13,127 bases of DNA from Candidatus Latescibacterota bacterium (GCA_021295675.1 JAGWBY010000062.1:35034-48160); one strand, 5' to 3'. Counted from the first letter of the stretch, positions 6,474 through 13,127 are shown. Notes: generated by a model from the letters alone, not told the origin. A program made the numbers and translations.

Positions 6474-7253
6474 GTGGGCACTCTCGACAACAAGGTTTGT
6501 CTAATTACCGGCTCTACTGGCATCGCCGAGGCCACGGCTCTGCACGCAGCCGAGGAGGGGGCCAATGTATTCGTCACCTCGCGCACGGAAGCAAACTGTC
6601 GGGCCTTGGCCGAGAAGCTGGGAAAACAGGGATCTTATCGGGCAGCTAACCTGACGCAGCAGGAACAGGTCGCCGAAGTCGTACGGACCTGCGTGGAGCA
6701 GTGGGGACAGATCGACGGGTTGTTCAATGTGGCGGGGATCAGCGGGCGGCGCTTTGGCGATGGGCCACTACACGAGTGTACTGAGGAGGGGTGGGACGCG
6801 ACGCTGGACGCCAACGCCAAGAGCATGTTTTTGGTGTGCCGCGCTGTGCTGCAACAAATGTTGACCCAAGAATTGTCCGAGGACAGCGCGCTGGGGGCGA
6901 TTCTCAACATGGCCAGTGTGTTGGCCTTTGCGCCGGAGCGAAAGTTTTTTGCCTCGCACGCCTATGCGGCCAGCAAGGGGGCCATTGTGTCGCTGAGCAA
7001 GGCTATGGCCAGCTACTACGCGCCGCACGGGATTCGGGTCAACGCCATTGCGCCAGCACTGGTGGAGACGCCCATGAGCAAGCGAGCCGGAGAAAATGCA
7101 GAGATCATGGCTTTTATGCGCGACAAGCAGCCGCTCGGGGCAATGATGAGCGCGGCGGATGTGGCGGGGATGGCGGTCTTTTTGCTGGGGGATCGAGCGC
7201 GGGCGATTACCGGAACTGTGGTGACCGTAGATGCAGGTTGGTGCGTGAGCTAA
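6474..7253 (+). CDS. Short-chain dehydrogenase/reductase (SDR) family oxidoreductase
   Basis: A 259-residue classical SDR, a cytoplasmic NAD(P)-dependent alcohol/ketone oxidoreductase. The catalytic set is complete: N114 (LDANAKSMF), S148 (NMASV), Y164 and K168 (YAASKG). FNVAG (84-88) replaces the usual NNAG, and IRVNAIAPALVETPM is a normal post-catalytic block. The cofactor loop is odd: TGSTGIAEA (12-20) is one residue shorter than TGxxxGxG and ends in Ala instead of Gly. GTG 6474 is the start because an in-frame TAA lies at 6468-6470 and the N-terminus (GTLDNKVCLITG) is standard. No ribosome binding sequence precedes it; the upstream bases belong to the heptamer repeat. The ROK kinase follows after 13 bases, so they are probably co-transcribed. 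The substrate is unknown, likely a sugar or polyol intermediate. Confidence 0.9.
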   Translation: MGTLDNKVCLITGSTGIAEATALHAAEEGANVFVTSRTEANCRALAEKLGKQGSYRAANLTQQEQVAEVVRTCVEQWGQIDGLFNVAGISGRRFGDGPLHECTEEGWDATLDANAKSMFLVCRAVLQQMLTQELSEDSALGAILNMASVLAFAPERKFFASHAYAASKGAIVSLSKAMASYYAPHGIRVNAIAPALVETPMSKRAGENAEIMAFMRDKQPLGAMMSAADVAGMAVFLLGDRARAITGTVVTVDAGWCVS

Positions 7254-7266
7254 CCAAGGAGGACGC

Positions 7267-8222
7267 ATGAAAGAATACGTCATTGGCTTTGACGTGGGCG
7301 GCACCCGAGCCAAAAGCGGCGCGGTGACGCGGGGCGGGCGGATGCTGGCACCGGGCATCAACCCGTCGGGTTTTGCGCTGGGCATGGGCAATTTGCTCAA
7401 GACGCTGCAAGGAGAATGCGCGCGGATTGCCAAGCGGCTAGGCGGTAAGCCGCGGGCCATTGGCTTGGGCTTTCCCGGGGCCGTGGATCCCGAAGTCGGC
7501 GTGGTGTATATGCCGGGGAAGATCAAGGGGCTGGAAGGCTATCCCATTGTCAAACGGCTGGCCAAGGCCACGGGGATTCCAGTCGTCGCCGACAACGACG
7601 GCCGCGTCTCCATCTACGCCGAGCGGCACTACGGCCTAGCGCCATCACCATCGGCACAGGCGTCGGTTCCGGAGCCTTGCTCGACGGCAAAATCCTGCGC
7701 GACCCGCATCTCCAGTTCGGGACGCAGATGAGCCACATCGTCATGCAGGCCCTCGGCGGGCGGCTGTGCCTGACTAATGCGCGGGGCACGGCCGAGATGA
7801 TGTGCTCGGCCACGGCGCTGACACAGCAGGTGCGGGACGGGCTGGCGCGCGGCATTCCCTCGGTCTTGAGCGACCAGTACTTCAAGGATCCCAGTTCGAT
7901 TGATTTCAAGGCCATAATCCGCGGCGTCAAGCGCCAAGACCGGCTCTGCATGGACGAACTGGAGCACTGGACCCGCAACTTGGGCTGGCTGCTGGTGAGC
8001 GCGGTACACGTGTACGCCCCCCAACGGATCATCCTCAGCGGCGGGGCGACCAATGCGGCCGAGCACTTTCTCGCACCGCTGCAAAAGCAAGTAAACGAAC
8101 ATTTATTCCGCCATCCCGCGGGTGCCGGCGTGCCGGTCGTGCTGTCCAAGCTCCGCGACCACGCTGGCGTTTTGGGGACCGCGGCAATCGCTTGGGAAAA
8201 AGTCGATGGAGGCCAGCCGTGA
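7267..8222 (+). pseudogene. ROK-family sugar kinase, frame broken by an internal deletion
   Basis: The gene encodes a ROK-family kinase (ATP-dependent phosphorylation of glucose, N-acetyl sugars or similar) split over two frames. Frame one (ATG 7267, AAGGAGG just upstream) holds the phosphate loop DVGGTRAKSG (9-18), GLGFPGAVDPEVG (66-78) and the catalytic-Asp block ADNDGRVSIYAERHYG (108-123), then turns to nonsense and stops at 7731. From 7641 another frame continues with AITIGTGVGSGALLDGKIL to TGA 8222 (193 residues). About 8 residues that normally link 'YG' to 'TIGTGVG' are missing; a loss of 3n+1 bases, perhaps 25, near 7638-7641 fits. The ROK zinc motif CxCGxxGCxE reads CLTNARGTAE, so the metal site is largely lost. 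Its TGA overlaps the next gene's GTG. Either a recent pseudogene or an assembly error. Confidence 0.82.
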
Positions 8223-9247
8223 AAGGACAACCCCTGCGCACCACCGTTATCGGTTCCTACCCCTTCCCGAGCTGGCTCGAACACGCGGCTGAGCACCTCG
8301 ACGCCTTCGGACCGGACGATATCGCCGAGATGCAGGACGACGCGGTCGTTGCCGCGCTCGGCGACCAAGTGCGCGCCGGGTTGGACGCCGTCACCGACGG
8401 CGAGCAGACCCGCTTTGACTTCAACCTCTCCTTTTACGGCTATCTCAAAGGCATCGACCTAGAGTCCGCACCACCCAGACACTTCGGCCCGCCTGCCCAC
8501 GACCAGCGCGGACGCCACGCAATCACTGGACCGCTACAAGCGCCGCAGGGCTTGGGCGCAGTGGAGGAGTTTGCGCGGCTCAAGCGGCTGGCACCAGCAG
8601 GGCCGACGCTCAAGGCCAGCGTGCCGGGGCCTTATACATTGAGCGGCCGACTGGTGCCCAACGACCAGTACTCGGACCGCTGGGCCGTAACCGAGGCGCT
8701 GCTGCCGATAGTGCGGAGCGAGTTGGAGGCGCTCTATGCGGCGGGTTGCACGGAGCTGACCGTTGATGAGCCGTCGATGAGTTGCTATGCCCACCGCGAA
8801 GACCCAGCGCGCTTCGTCGATATCTTCAACCGCACGGTCGAATCCGTCGCGGGAAAATGTCGGCTCTCGACCCATCTGTGCTTTGGCAACTTCAAGGGCC
8901 GCGCCGTGGGGCTGCGCCGCTACGCGCCCATGTTCCCGGCCTTCTTGGGCATGCAAGTCGATGAGATGCACGTCGAAATGGCCAGCCGCGAGTTCGCCGA
9001 ACTGGAGATCATCGGCCAGATCGCCGCAAAGATGGATGTGGCCGTGGGGATCGTCGATGTGAAGAGCTACTATATTGAAACCGCAGAGGACATCGCGGCG
9101 CGGGTGGAGGCGTGCTTGGAGTATGCCCCAGCCGACAAGCTCTCCTTTGCGCCCGATTGCGGGCTGAGCCAAACGGCGCGCTGGGCGGCAAAGCAGAAGC
9201 TGGAGAACATGGTCGCTGGGGTGAGAGCCGTGCGAGAGAAGCTGTGA
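8219..9247 (+). CDS. Short MetE-type (cobalamin-independent methionine synthase catalytic-domain) methyltransferase
   Basis: A 342-residue single-barrel protein of the MetE C-terminal family, zinc enzymes that activate a thiol (homocysteine in MetE) for methyl transfer. The zinc ligands are all visible: H219 and C221 (STHLCFGNF), E253 (MHVEMAS) and C314 (APDCGL). The N-terminal IGSYPFPSW (11-19), DGEQTRFDF (60-68), DEPSMSCY (183-190) and GIVDVKSYYIETAEDIAARV (277-296) are typical. Full MetE is about 750 residues; this matches stand-alone 'core' MetE proteins, whose methyl donor may not be methyl-tetrahydrofolate. I chose GTG 8219, which overlaps the kinase stop (GTGA) and has TGGAGG (8207-8212) 6 bases upstream. 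The frame also opens upstream to 8192, but that part lies in the kinase. Its presence in a sugar/PhyH row suggests a demethylation or catabolic role as an alternative to methionine synthesis. Confidence 0.85.
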   Translation: MKGQPLRTTVIGSYPFPSWLEHAAEHLDAFGPDDIAEMQDDAVVAALGDQVRAGLDAVTDGEQTRFDFNLSFYGYLKGIDLESAPPRHFGPPAHDQRGRHAITGPLQAPQGLGAVEEFARLKRLAPAGPTLKASVPGPYTLSGRLVPNDQYSDRWAVTEALLPIVRSELEALYAAGCTELTVDEPSMSCYAHREDPARFVDIFNRTVESVAGKCRLSTHLCFGNFKGRAVGLRRYAPMFPAFLGMQVDEMHVEMASREFAELEIIGQIAAKMDVAVGIVDVKSYYIETAEDIAARVEACLEYAPADKLSFAPDCGLSQTARWAAKQKLENMVAGVRAVREKL

Positions 9248-9272
9248 GAGAATTGCCAACGCGGAGGGAAAA

Positions 9273-10250
9273 ATGAGCTATAAACCAGTAGCCGACCAGC
9301 GGCCCGATCGCTACAAAGTCTCCACGGCCGAATACGCCCAGTACCAGAAACAGGGGTTCCTAGTCGTCGAGCGCTTGGTCGATTTGGACGAAGTGGAAGA
9401 ACTCAAAGCGCACGTCATGGCCATGCTCAAGGGCCAAATCGACGTGCCCGGCCAGGAGCATCCGGCCCCGGAGGCGACGGATGCAGAGTTAGTGCAGCGC
9501 TTCACGCGAGTGCATCAACTGCACCGCTGGGACGCCACTTGCGAGCGCTTTTTACTGCACCCGCGCATCTTGGACGTTTTGGAGGCGCTCATCGGGCCGG
9601 ATGTGCTGGCTTTGCAGACCATGCAGTTTTTCAATGCGCCGGGCATGGGCGGACAGGGTTGGCACCAAGATTCCTACTATATCACGACCTACCCAGACAC
9701 CCTCATCGGCGCTTGGTTGGCCTTGGAGCGGGCCGACGAGGAAAACGGCTGTCTGTGGGTCGCGCCCGGCTCGAACCACGAGCCTATTTACCCAGATGAA
9801 GGCCGGGGGCACCTAGTCCACGCCGAAGGGGCCTTTGACGAGATTGAGACTGTAGAAGGCATTAGCCATCTCGACGACGAGGTCAATACGCTGTCTGGGG
9901 TGGCGCGGCGCTACGGAGACGCAGTGCCGGTAGTGGTGGAGGCCGGCGACGTGGTGTTCTTCCATCCGCATCTCCTGCACCGCTCCCATCCCAATCAGTC
10001 TCCCGATCGCTGGCGTCGGGCCTTTGTCAGCCACTATTGCAATGCCCGCTCCTGGGTGCCGTGGAACCACGGGGCGGCCTATGAGGGACCGGCGGCCAAC
10101 TACAAGCATATTCTGGCGCGAGGGCGGACCCATCTGCCCTTTGCCCGCCCCGAGTTCGACACGCCGTGCGCAGCGTTGGCAGCCGATGCGAATGGCGCTC
10201 CCGAGCGCATGGTGGCGAGTGGCGGCGATATGGAAAAGCGGGAGGGGTGA
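9273..10250 (+). CDS. Phytanoyl-CoA dioxygenase (PhyH) family protein, PhyH-3
   Basis: A 325-residue Fe(II)/2-oxoglutarate oxygenase, the longest and most canonical PhyH of the three. The motifs are YQKQGFLVVERLVD (24-37); H131 and D133 of the iron site (GWHQDSYYI); WLALERADEENGCLWVAPGSNH (148-169); VVEAGDVVFFHPHLLH with distal H236; and R248/R249 (DRWRRAF) as the 2-oxoglutarate contact. The tail HILARGRTHLPFARPEFDTPCAAL (279-302) is typical of this subgroup, so the protein looks complete. GGAGGG (9263-9268) precedes the ATG. The gap to the methyltransferase is 25 bases, so this is the likely last gene of the catabolic row. Residues 259-271 are encoded by the upstream copy of a 40-base direct repeat whose other copy lies after the restriction-modification genes. 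The substrate is unknown. Confidence 0.92.
   Translation: MSYKPVADQRPDRYKVSTAEYAQYQKQGFLVVERLVDLDEVEELKAHVMAMLKGQIDVPGQEHPAPEATDAELVQRFTRVHQLHRWDATCERFLLHPRILDVLEALIGPDVLALQTMQFFNAPGMGGQGWHQDSYYITTYPDTLIGAWLALERADEENGCLWVAPGSNHEPIYPDEGRGHLVHAEGAFDEIETVEGISHLDDEVNTLSGVARRYGDAVPVVVEAGDVVFFHPHLLHRSHPNQSPDRWRRAFVSHYCNARSWVPWNHGAAYEGPAANYKHILARGRTHLPFARPEFDTPCAALAADANGAPERMVASGGDMEKREG
10045..10084 (+). repeat. 40-base direct repeat, copy A (inside PhyH-3)
   Basis: This segment matches 12194-12233 at 35 of 40 positions without gaps, including a 13-base identical core (GTGGAACCACGGG). Here it codes for RSWVPWNHGAAYE of PhyH-3, a conserved part of that protein, so this is the ancestral copy. Together the two copies bracket the restriction-modification genes and the last 55 PhyH-3 codons. 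Confidence 0.8.
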
Positions 10251-10301
10251 GGGTGATCCACCGAAGGATACACCGGTAGGAGTACCGTACTAAAAGAGGA
10301 C

Positions 10302-11231
10302 ATGTCTAATTTGAATAAAGCCGCCCGACTCCAAGCAAAAGCCTCATTCTCGAGTGCATTGCAGAGCTTTGTCCAGAGAATGAGTGAGCATGTTAGCACA
10401 GAGGACGGAGAATGGACCGTTAAGGGCTTCATCGACATCTACCGTAATATCTATACCATCAGTCCAGACACAAAAATTATCTCGAAGATCCTCGAAATCC
10501 ATCTATATCCCCAGATTTTTAAGTTTGCACAGGAACACGACTACTCGATCATACTGGCTGAGAAACAGAATTGGTACCCCGACCTAAGTTTCGTCAGCCA
10601 AGAGGATCCAAACCTCAAGTTCGCGGTTGATTTGAAGACAACGTATCGAGACCTTGAATTTCCTGGACATGTCAACGGATTCACGCTCGGTAGTCACGGC
10701 GCGTACTTTAGAGATCGGACATCAACAAAAAATATCCAGTTTCCATATAACGACTATTCGGGACACTTCTGTTTCGGCATAATCTACACCCGAGCTGACG
10801 CCAAAGATATCAACGAGACTGAAGTCATCAACGTTCACGAGCTCAACGAGGACGAAGAATCTCTTCATCGCCCAGAGCAACGCACTGTAACAACAGTAGA
10901 AAATCTCTGCTCCATTGCGTCGGTGATTAAAGATTTTCAATTTTTCGTCTGCGAGAAATGGCAACTAGCCAGCGATCGACAAGGTTCTGGGAATACGGCT
11001 AACATTGGATCAATTACTGCTATCGATGATATTTTGCAGGGGAATGGAATTTTTGCGAAGCTGGGAGAGGATTGGTTTGACGAGTACTGGATGAACTACG
11101 GCGTTACAAAAATGAAAAAGGGTAGGAAAACGATACCTATCAAGAGGCTGGAAGACTTCGTCGCCTTCAAAGGCGGCGATAAGGACATGATTGTTCCCGT
11201 AAAAAAGAAGAGAAAGGAGAAGAGAAAGTGA
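10302..11231 (+). CDS. Type II restriction endonuclease, EcoRV family (predicted GATATC)
   Basis: A 309-residue homologue of EcoRV (about 245 residues), a Mg-dependent homodimeric endonuclease that cuts GATATC to blunt ends. All active-site residues align: E65 (EcoRV E45), D94 in YPDLSF (D74), D110 and K112 in VDLKTTY (D90, K92). The DNA-recognition R-loop reads GSGNTA (228-233; EcoRV GSGNTT), and Q89/N90 fit the Q-loop. FTLGSHGAYFRDR (127-139), YTRA (162-165) and GIFAKLGEDWFDEYWMNY also match. It is longer at the N-terminus, carries an extra acidic segment of about 30 residues near 183-212, and has a Lys/Arg-rich tail. The gene is clearly AT-richer than its neighbours, a sign of transfer. 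The ATG has AGAGGA almost touching it, an unusually short spacing; an in-frame TTG three codons later is a possible alternative. The cognate methyltransferase follows with a 4-base overlap. Confidence 0.93.
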   Translation: MSNLNKAARLQAKASFSSALQSFVQRMSEHVSTEDGEWTVKGFIDIYRNIYTISPDTKIISKILEIHLYPQIFKFAQEHDYSIILAEKQNWYPDLSFVSQEDPNLKFAVDLKTTYRDLEFPGHVNGFTLGSHGAYFRDRTSTKNIQFPYNDYSGHFCFGIIYTRADAKDINETEVINVHELNEDEESLHRPEQRTVTTVENLCSIASVIKDFQFFVCEKWQLASDRQGSGNTANIGSITAIDDILQGNGIFAKLGEDWFDEYWMNYGVTKMKKGRKTIPIKRLEDFVAFKGGDKDMIVPVKKKRKEKRK

Positions 11232-12181
11232 GGCGCGTTGTCACTCCACCGCTAAAAAGCCAGGGAATCAAGACCAAACTGGTGCCGTGGATACAGGCCC
11301 TTGCGCCCAAAGTCAAGGGACGATGGATAGAGCCATTTTTGGGTACAGGCGTCGTCGCCTTTAACGCGGGATTCAAGCAGACCCTGCTCGGTGATACCAA
11401 CCCCCACATCATCCGCTTCTATCAGCAGATTCAACAGGGTGTCATCCATCCCTTGCACGTTCGCGCCTATCTCGAAAAGGAAGGGTTACATCTACAACAG
11501 GCCGGTCGCAACGGATACGACCACTTCACCTACATAAGGGATCGCTTCAATCGGGACCACGATCCACTCGACTTCTTATTTCTCTCCAGAGCTGGATTCA
11601 ATGGGATGATGAGATTCAATAAGAAAGGCGAATGGAACATCCCCTTCTGCAAAAAGCCGGAGCGCTTCAGTCGTTCCTACATCACCAAAATAGTGAACCA
11701 AGTCCGCGATGTGGCCTGCCTAATTCAACAGGGATGGACGTTTGAAACCGCCCCATTCGAGGACGTGATTGTGCAGGCGACTGGTGATGACCTCATCTAC
11801 TGCGATCCGCCCTACACCGGTCGGTACGTAGATTACTACAACGGCTGGACGGAGGCTGACGAAGCACGTCTCTATCAACTGCTTTCGGCGACTCCGGCGC
11901 GGTTTATTCTCTCTACGTGGCATCACAACGACTATAGAAAAAACGAAATGCTAGAGCGCCATTGGAACCGATTCAATGTCGTAACCCGCGATCACTTTTA
12001 CCATTCCGGCGGCAAGATAGAAAACAGGCGCTCGGTCGTCGAAGCATTGGTTTTCAACTTTTCAGCCCACATCGAACAGCACAATCATGGCGTGGTACCC
12101 AAGCCAGAGCAGCTAATGCTACTTGAAGAGCGGGCTGAATACGTCGCTCAGCAATTGGGCGAGAGTACGAGTAGCGTCTAG
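11228..12181 (+). CDS. D12-class adenine-N6 DNA methyltransferase, partner of the EcoRV-like endonuclease
   Basis: A 317-residue alpha-class (D12, Dam/M.EcoRV type) methyltransferase that transfers a methyl group from S-adenosylmethionine to adenine N6, protecting host sites from the endonuclease. The SAM motif is FLGTG (37-41, in RWIEPFLGTGVVAFN). The catalytic motif is DPPY (193-196, YCDPPYTGRYVDYY). The D12 signature FLSRAGFNGMMRFNKKGEWN (118-137) mirrors Dam, and STWHHNDY (229-236) is typical of motif V. The start is GTG 11228, overlapping the endonuclease TGA, with AAGGAG (11214-11219) 8 bases upstream; this implies coupled translation. The pairing with an EcoRV homologue makes GATATC the likely target, though Dam-like GATC cannot be excluded from sequence alone. 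Base composition is intermediate between the endonuclease gene and the host genes. Confidence 0.92.
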   Translation: MRRVVTPPLKSQGIKTKLVPWIQALAPKVKGRWIEPFLGTGVVAFNAGFKQTLLGDTNPHIIRFYQQIQQGVIHPLHVRAYLEKEGLHLQQAGRNGYDHFTYIRDRFNRDHDPLDFLFLSRAGFNGMMRFNKKGEWNIPFCKKPERFSRSYITKIVNQVRDVACLIQQGWTFETAPFEDVIVQATGDDLIYCDPPYTGRYVDYYNGWTEADEARLYQLLSATPARFILSTWHHNDYRKNEMLERHWNRFNVVTRDHFYHSGGKIENRRSVVEALVFNFSAHIEQHNHGVVPKPEQLMLLEERAEYVAQQLGESTSSV

Positions 12182-12193
12182 AAAGATAAAGCC

Positions 12194-12233
12194 CCCGCTT
12201 CTGGGTGCTGTGGAACCACGGGAGGCCCTATGA
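12194..12233 (+). repeat. 40-base direct repeat, copy B (PhyH-derived, downstream of the methyltransferase)
   Basis: It matches 10045-10084 at 35 of 40 bases. Read in the PhyH frame it would give RFWVLWNHGRPYD; two of the changes are C-to-T and both alter the residue, so it is not under PhyH selection. It contains GGGAGG (12220-12225) and the ATG (12230-12232) of the following oxidoreductase, so a PhyH fragment now serves as that gene's leader and start. Confidence 0.8.
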
Positions 12234-13127
12234 CCGTATCCAAATGGCAAGAAGTATCCGAGCCACAGCAGGCCGAACACGACGATGTGGTGATTGGTGC
12301 CGGCATCGTCGGCTCGTACGCAGCCACCCTGCTGCACCAGCGGGGCCGCGACGTCGCCCTAGTTGACGCCCGCTTTGTGGCCTCTGGTGCCTCGGGCCGC
12401 AACGCCGGCTTTGTGCTGACCTCACAGCGCGAAACGTACCCCACCCTCATCGCCCAGATGGGCCGTCCGGCCGCCCGCCAAATCCTCGACATGGTGCGCG
12501 ACAACGTCGCCCGCATGCGCGCCTTGGCCAAGCAGTACGAGGTGCCCTGGGAAGAGGGTGCTATCCACCTAGCCGAAACTCGGGCCGACGCCCGCGGACT
12601 GGAAGAGTGGGCCCGCGCCTTTGCCGCCGACGGCGTTGAGGTCGAGTTTGCCCACAGCGATCCCTATGGCGCTGGGTACGCGGCATCCCTACAGGTGGAG
12701 GGCGATTTCATGGTGCAGCCAGCGCGCCTCACCGAGGCCATTGCCACTGCCTCTGGGGCCACCTTTTACGACCACAATGAGGTCTATAGCATCAAACCGG
12801 AGGGCCAGGGCCTGATAGTGCGCGGGCGTCGCGTCCATATCCGCTGCCGCAAGGTGTACATCGCCACCAATGGGTACGGCTGCGATATGCATCCGCACTT
12901 GCGCCGCATCGTGCGCCCGGTGCGCGGCCAGATTCTCATCACTACCCCGGTGGAACCTCTGATTCAAGTCGCTGGCATCACTGACTACGATTACTTCCGC
13001 CAGCTCGAAGATGGGCGTTTGATGATAGGCGGTGCCCGGGCTTTTTTTGAGGAGCAGGAGTACACCGCCGAGGACGCCGTCACCCCAAACCTGCTACAGC
13101 ACCTCGAGGCCTATTTGCGCCACTGGT
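12230..13127 (+). CDS. FAD-dependent oxidoreductase, DAO (D-amino acid oxidase/DadA) family, 3' end cut off
   Basis: An open frame of 299 codons runs off the window. It encodes a DAO-family flavoprotein, which oxidises amines or amino acids such as glycine, sarcosine or D-amino acids. The FAD-binding dinucleotide motif is GAGIVG (23-28, HDDVVIGAGIVGSYAA), the second strand ends in an acidic D46 (VALVDAR), and SGASGRNAGFVL (52-63) is the usual ribityl contact. YIATNGYG, a PVRGQIL block and a YFRQLEDGRLMIGGAR block match the PuuB/DadA-like subgroup. Full members are about 380-430 residues, so roughly 100 residues are missing. It starts at ATG 12230 with GGGAGG 4 bases upstream, both inside repeat copy B. 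It is in the same frame as the methyltransferase, separated by its TAG. Base composition returns to the GC-rich host type. Confidence 0.9.
   Translation, partial: MTVSKWQEVSEPQQAEHDDVVIGAGIVGSYAATLLHQRGRDVALVDARFVASGASGRNAGFVLTSQRETYPTLIAQMGRPAARQILDMVRDNVARMRALAKQYEVPWEEGAIHLAETRADARGLEEWARAFAADGVEVEFAHSDPYGAGYAASLQVEGDFMVQPARLTEAIATASGATFYDHNEVYSIKPEGQGLIVRGRRVHIRCRKVYIATNGYGCDMHPHLRRIVRPVRGQILITTPVEPLIQVAGITDYDYFRQLEDGRLMIGGARAFFEEQEYTAEDAVTPNLLQHLEAYLRHW

Noticed and set aside
4755..7640. Both frame breaks lie a few bases after the sequence TACGGC, hinting at a shared recoding or bypass signal
   Set aside because: TACGGC (Tyr-Gly) is common in GC-rich coding DNA, and conserved residues are missing at both sites, which recoding cannot explain.
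10251..10301. A small controller (C-protein) gene or C-box before the endonuclease
   Set aside because: The gap is only 51 bases and contains no frame or repeated operator; only a 5-bp hairpin is seen.
8318..10811. Possible avoidance of GATATC around the restriction-modification genes
   Set aside because: Three sites were found by eye in 13 kb, about what chance would give; the window is too short to judge avoidance.
23..12967. Many open frames on the - strand and in alternative + frames, for example 882-1322, 1337-1894, 7550-8368 and 12178-12531 on the - strand
   Set aside because: They lie opposite or inside clearly recognised genes, have no family features, and are the usual long shadow frames of GC-rich coding DNA.
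1..13127. tRNA, rRNA, CRISPR arrays, transposase genes or integrases
   Set aside because: Nothing with the expected structure, repeats or protein motifs was seen on either strand; the only repeats are the heptamer block and the 40-base direct repeat.

Overview
This is a GC-rich window in which every supported gene lies on the + strand, with short gaps and several start/stop overlaps. It carries three different phytanoyl-CoA-dioxygenase (PhyH)-family enzymes, each next to sugar- or amino-acid-type catabolic genes. Many PhyH paralogues plus small-molecule catabolic cassettes is a pattern known from uncultured, often marine or sponge-associated lineages such as Poribacteria and Latescibacterota. 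That placement is inference; no rRNA or other taxonomic marker is present.

Bases 1-4001 hold a partial unrecognised protein that may be a six-hairpin glycosidase-like enzyme, a PhyH enzyme (PhyH-1), a membrane diadenylate cyclase (CdaA-type) fused to a C-terminal YbbR/CdaR-like region, and a second PhyH enzyme (PhyH-2). Bases 4002-4568 contain an AT-rich candidate promoter, a small probable RNA polymerase omega/Rpb6-type protein, and a 197-base non-coding stretch with a strong hairpin.

Bases 4569-10250 look like a catabolic cassette: aldo/keto reductase (frame broken), SIS-domain sugar isomerase, short-chain dehydrogenase, ROK sugar kinase (frame broken), short MetE-type methyltransferase and a third PhyH enzyme (PhyH-3). 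The genes between about 7254 and 9272 are tightly packed, and kinase and methyltransferase are linked by a GTGA overlap. A 140-base block of inverted heptamer repeats sits exactly between the isomerase stop and the dehydrogenase start. Both broken genes have each lost a conserved stretch of about 20-25 bases, so each is either a recent pseudogene or an assembly error.

Bases 10251-12181 form a visibly AT-richer two-gene island: an EcoRV-family type II restriction endonuclease with all catalytic residues, followed with a 4-base overlap by a D12-class adenine methyltransferase. The predicted target is GATATC. An imperfect 40-base direct repeat brackets it: one copy lies inside the PhyH-3 gene, and the other lies just after the methyltransferase, where it supplies the ribosome binding site of the last gene. 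That gene is a DAO-type FAD oxidoreductase that runs off the window.

The items most worth a second look are the EcoRV-like island with its flanking repeat, the CdaA-YbbR fusion with an altered RHR motif, the inverted heptamer block, and the two deletion-type frame breaks.
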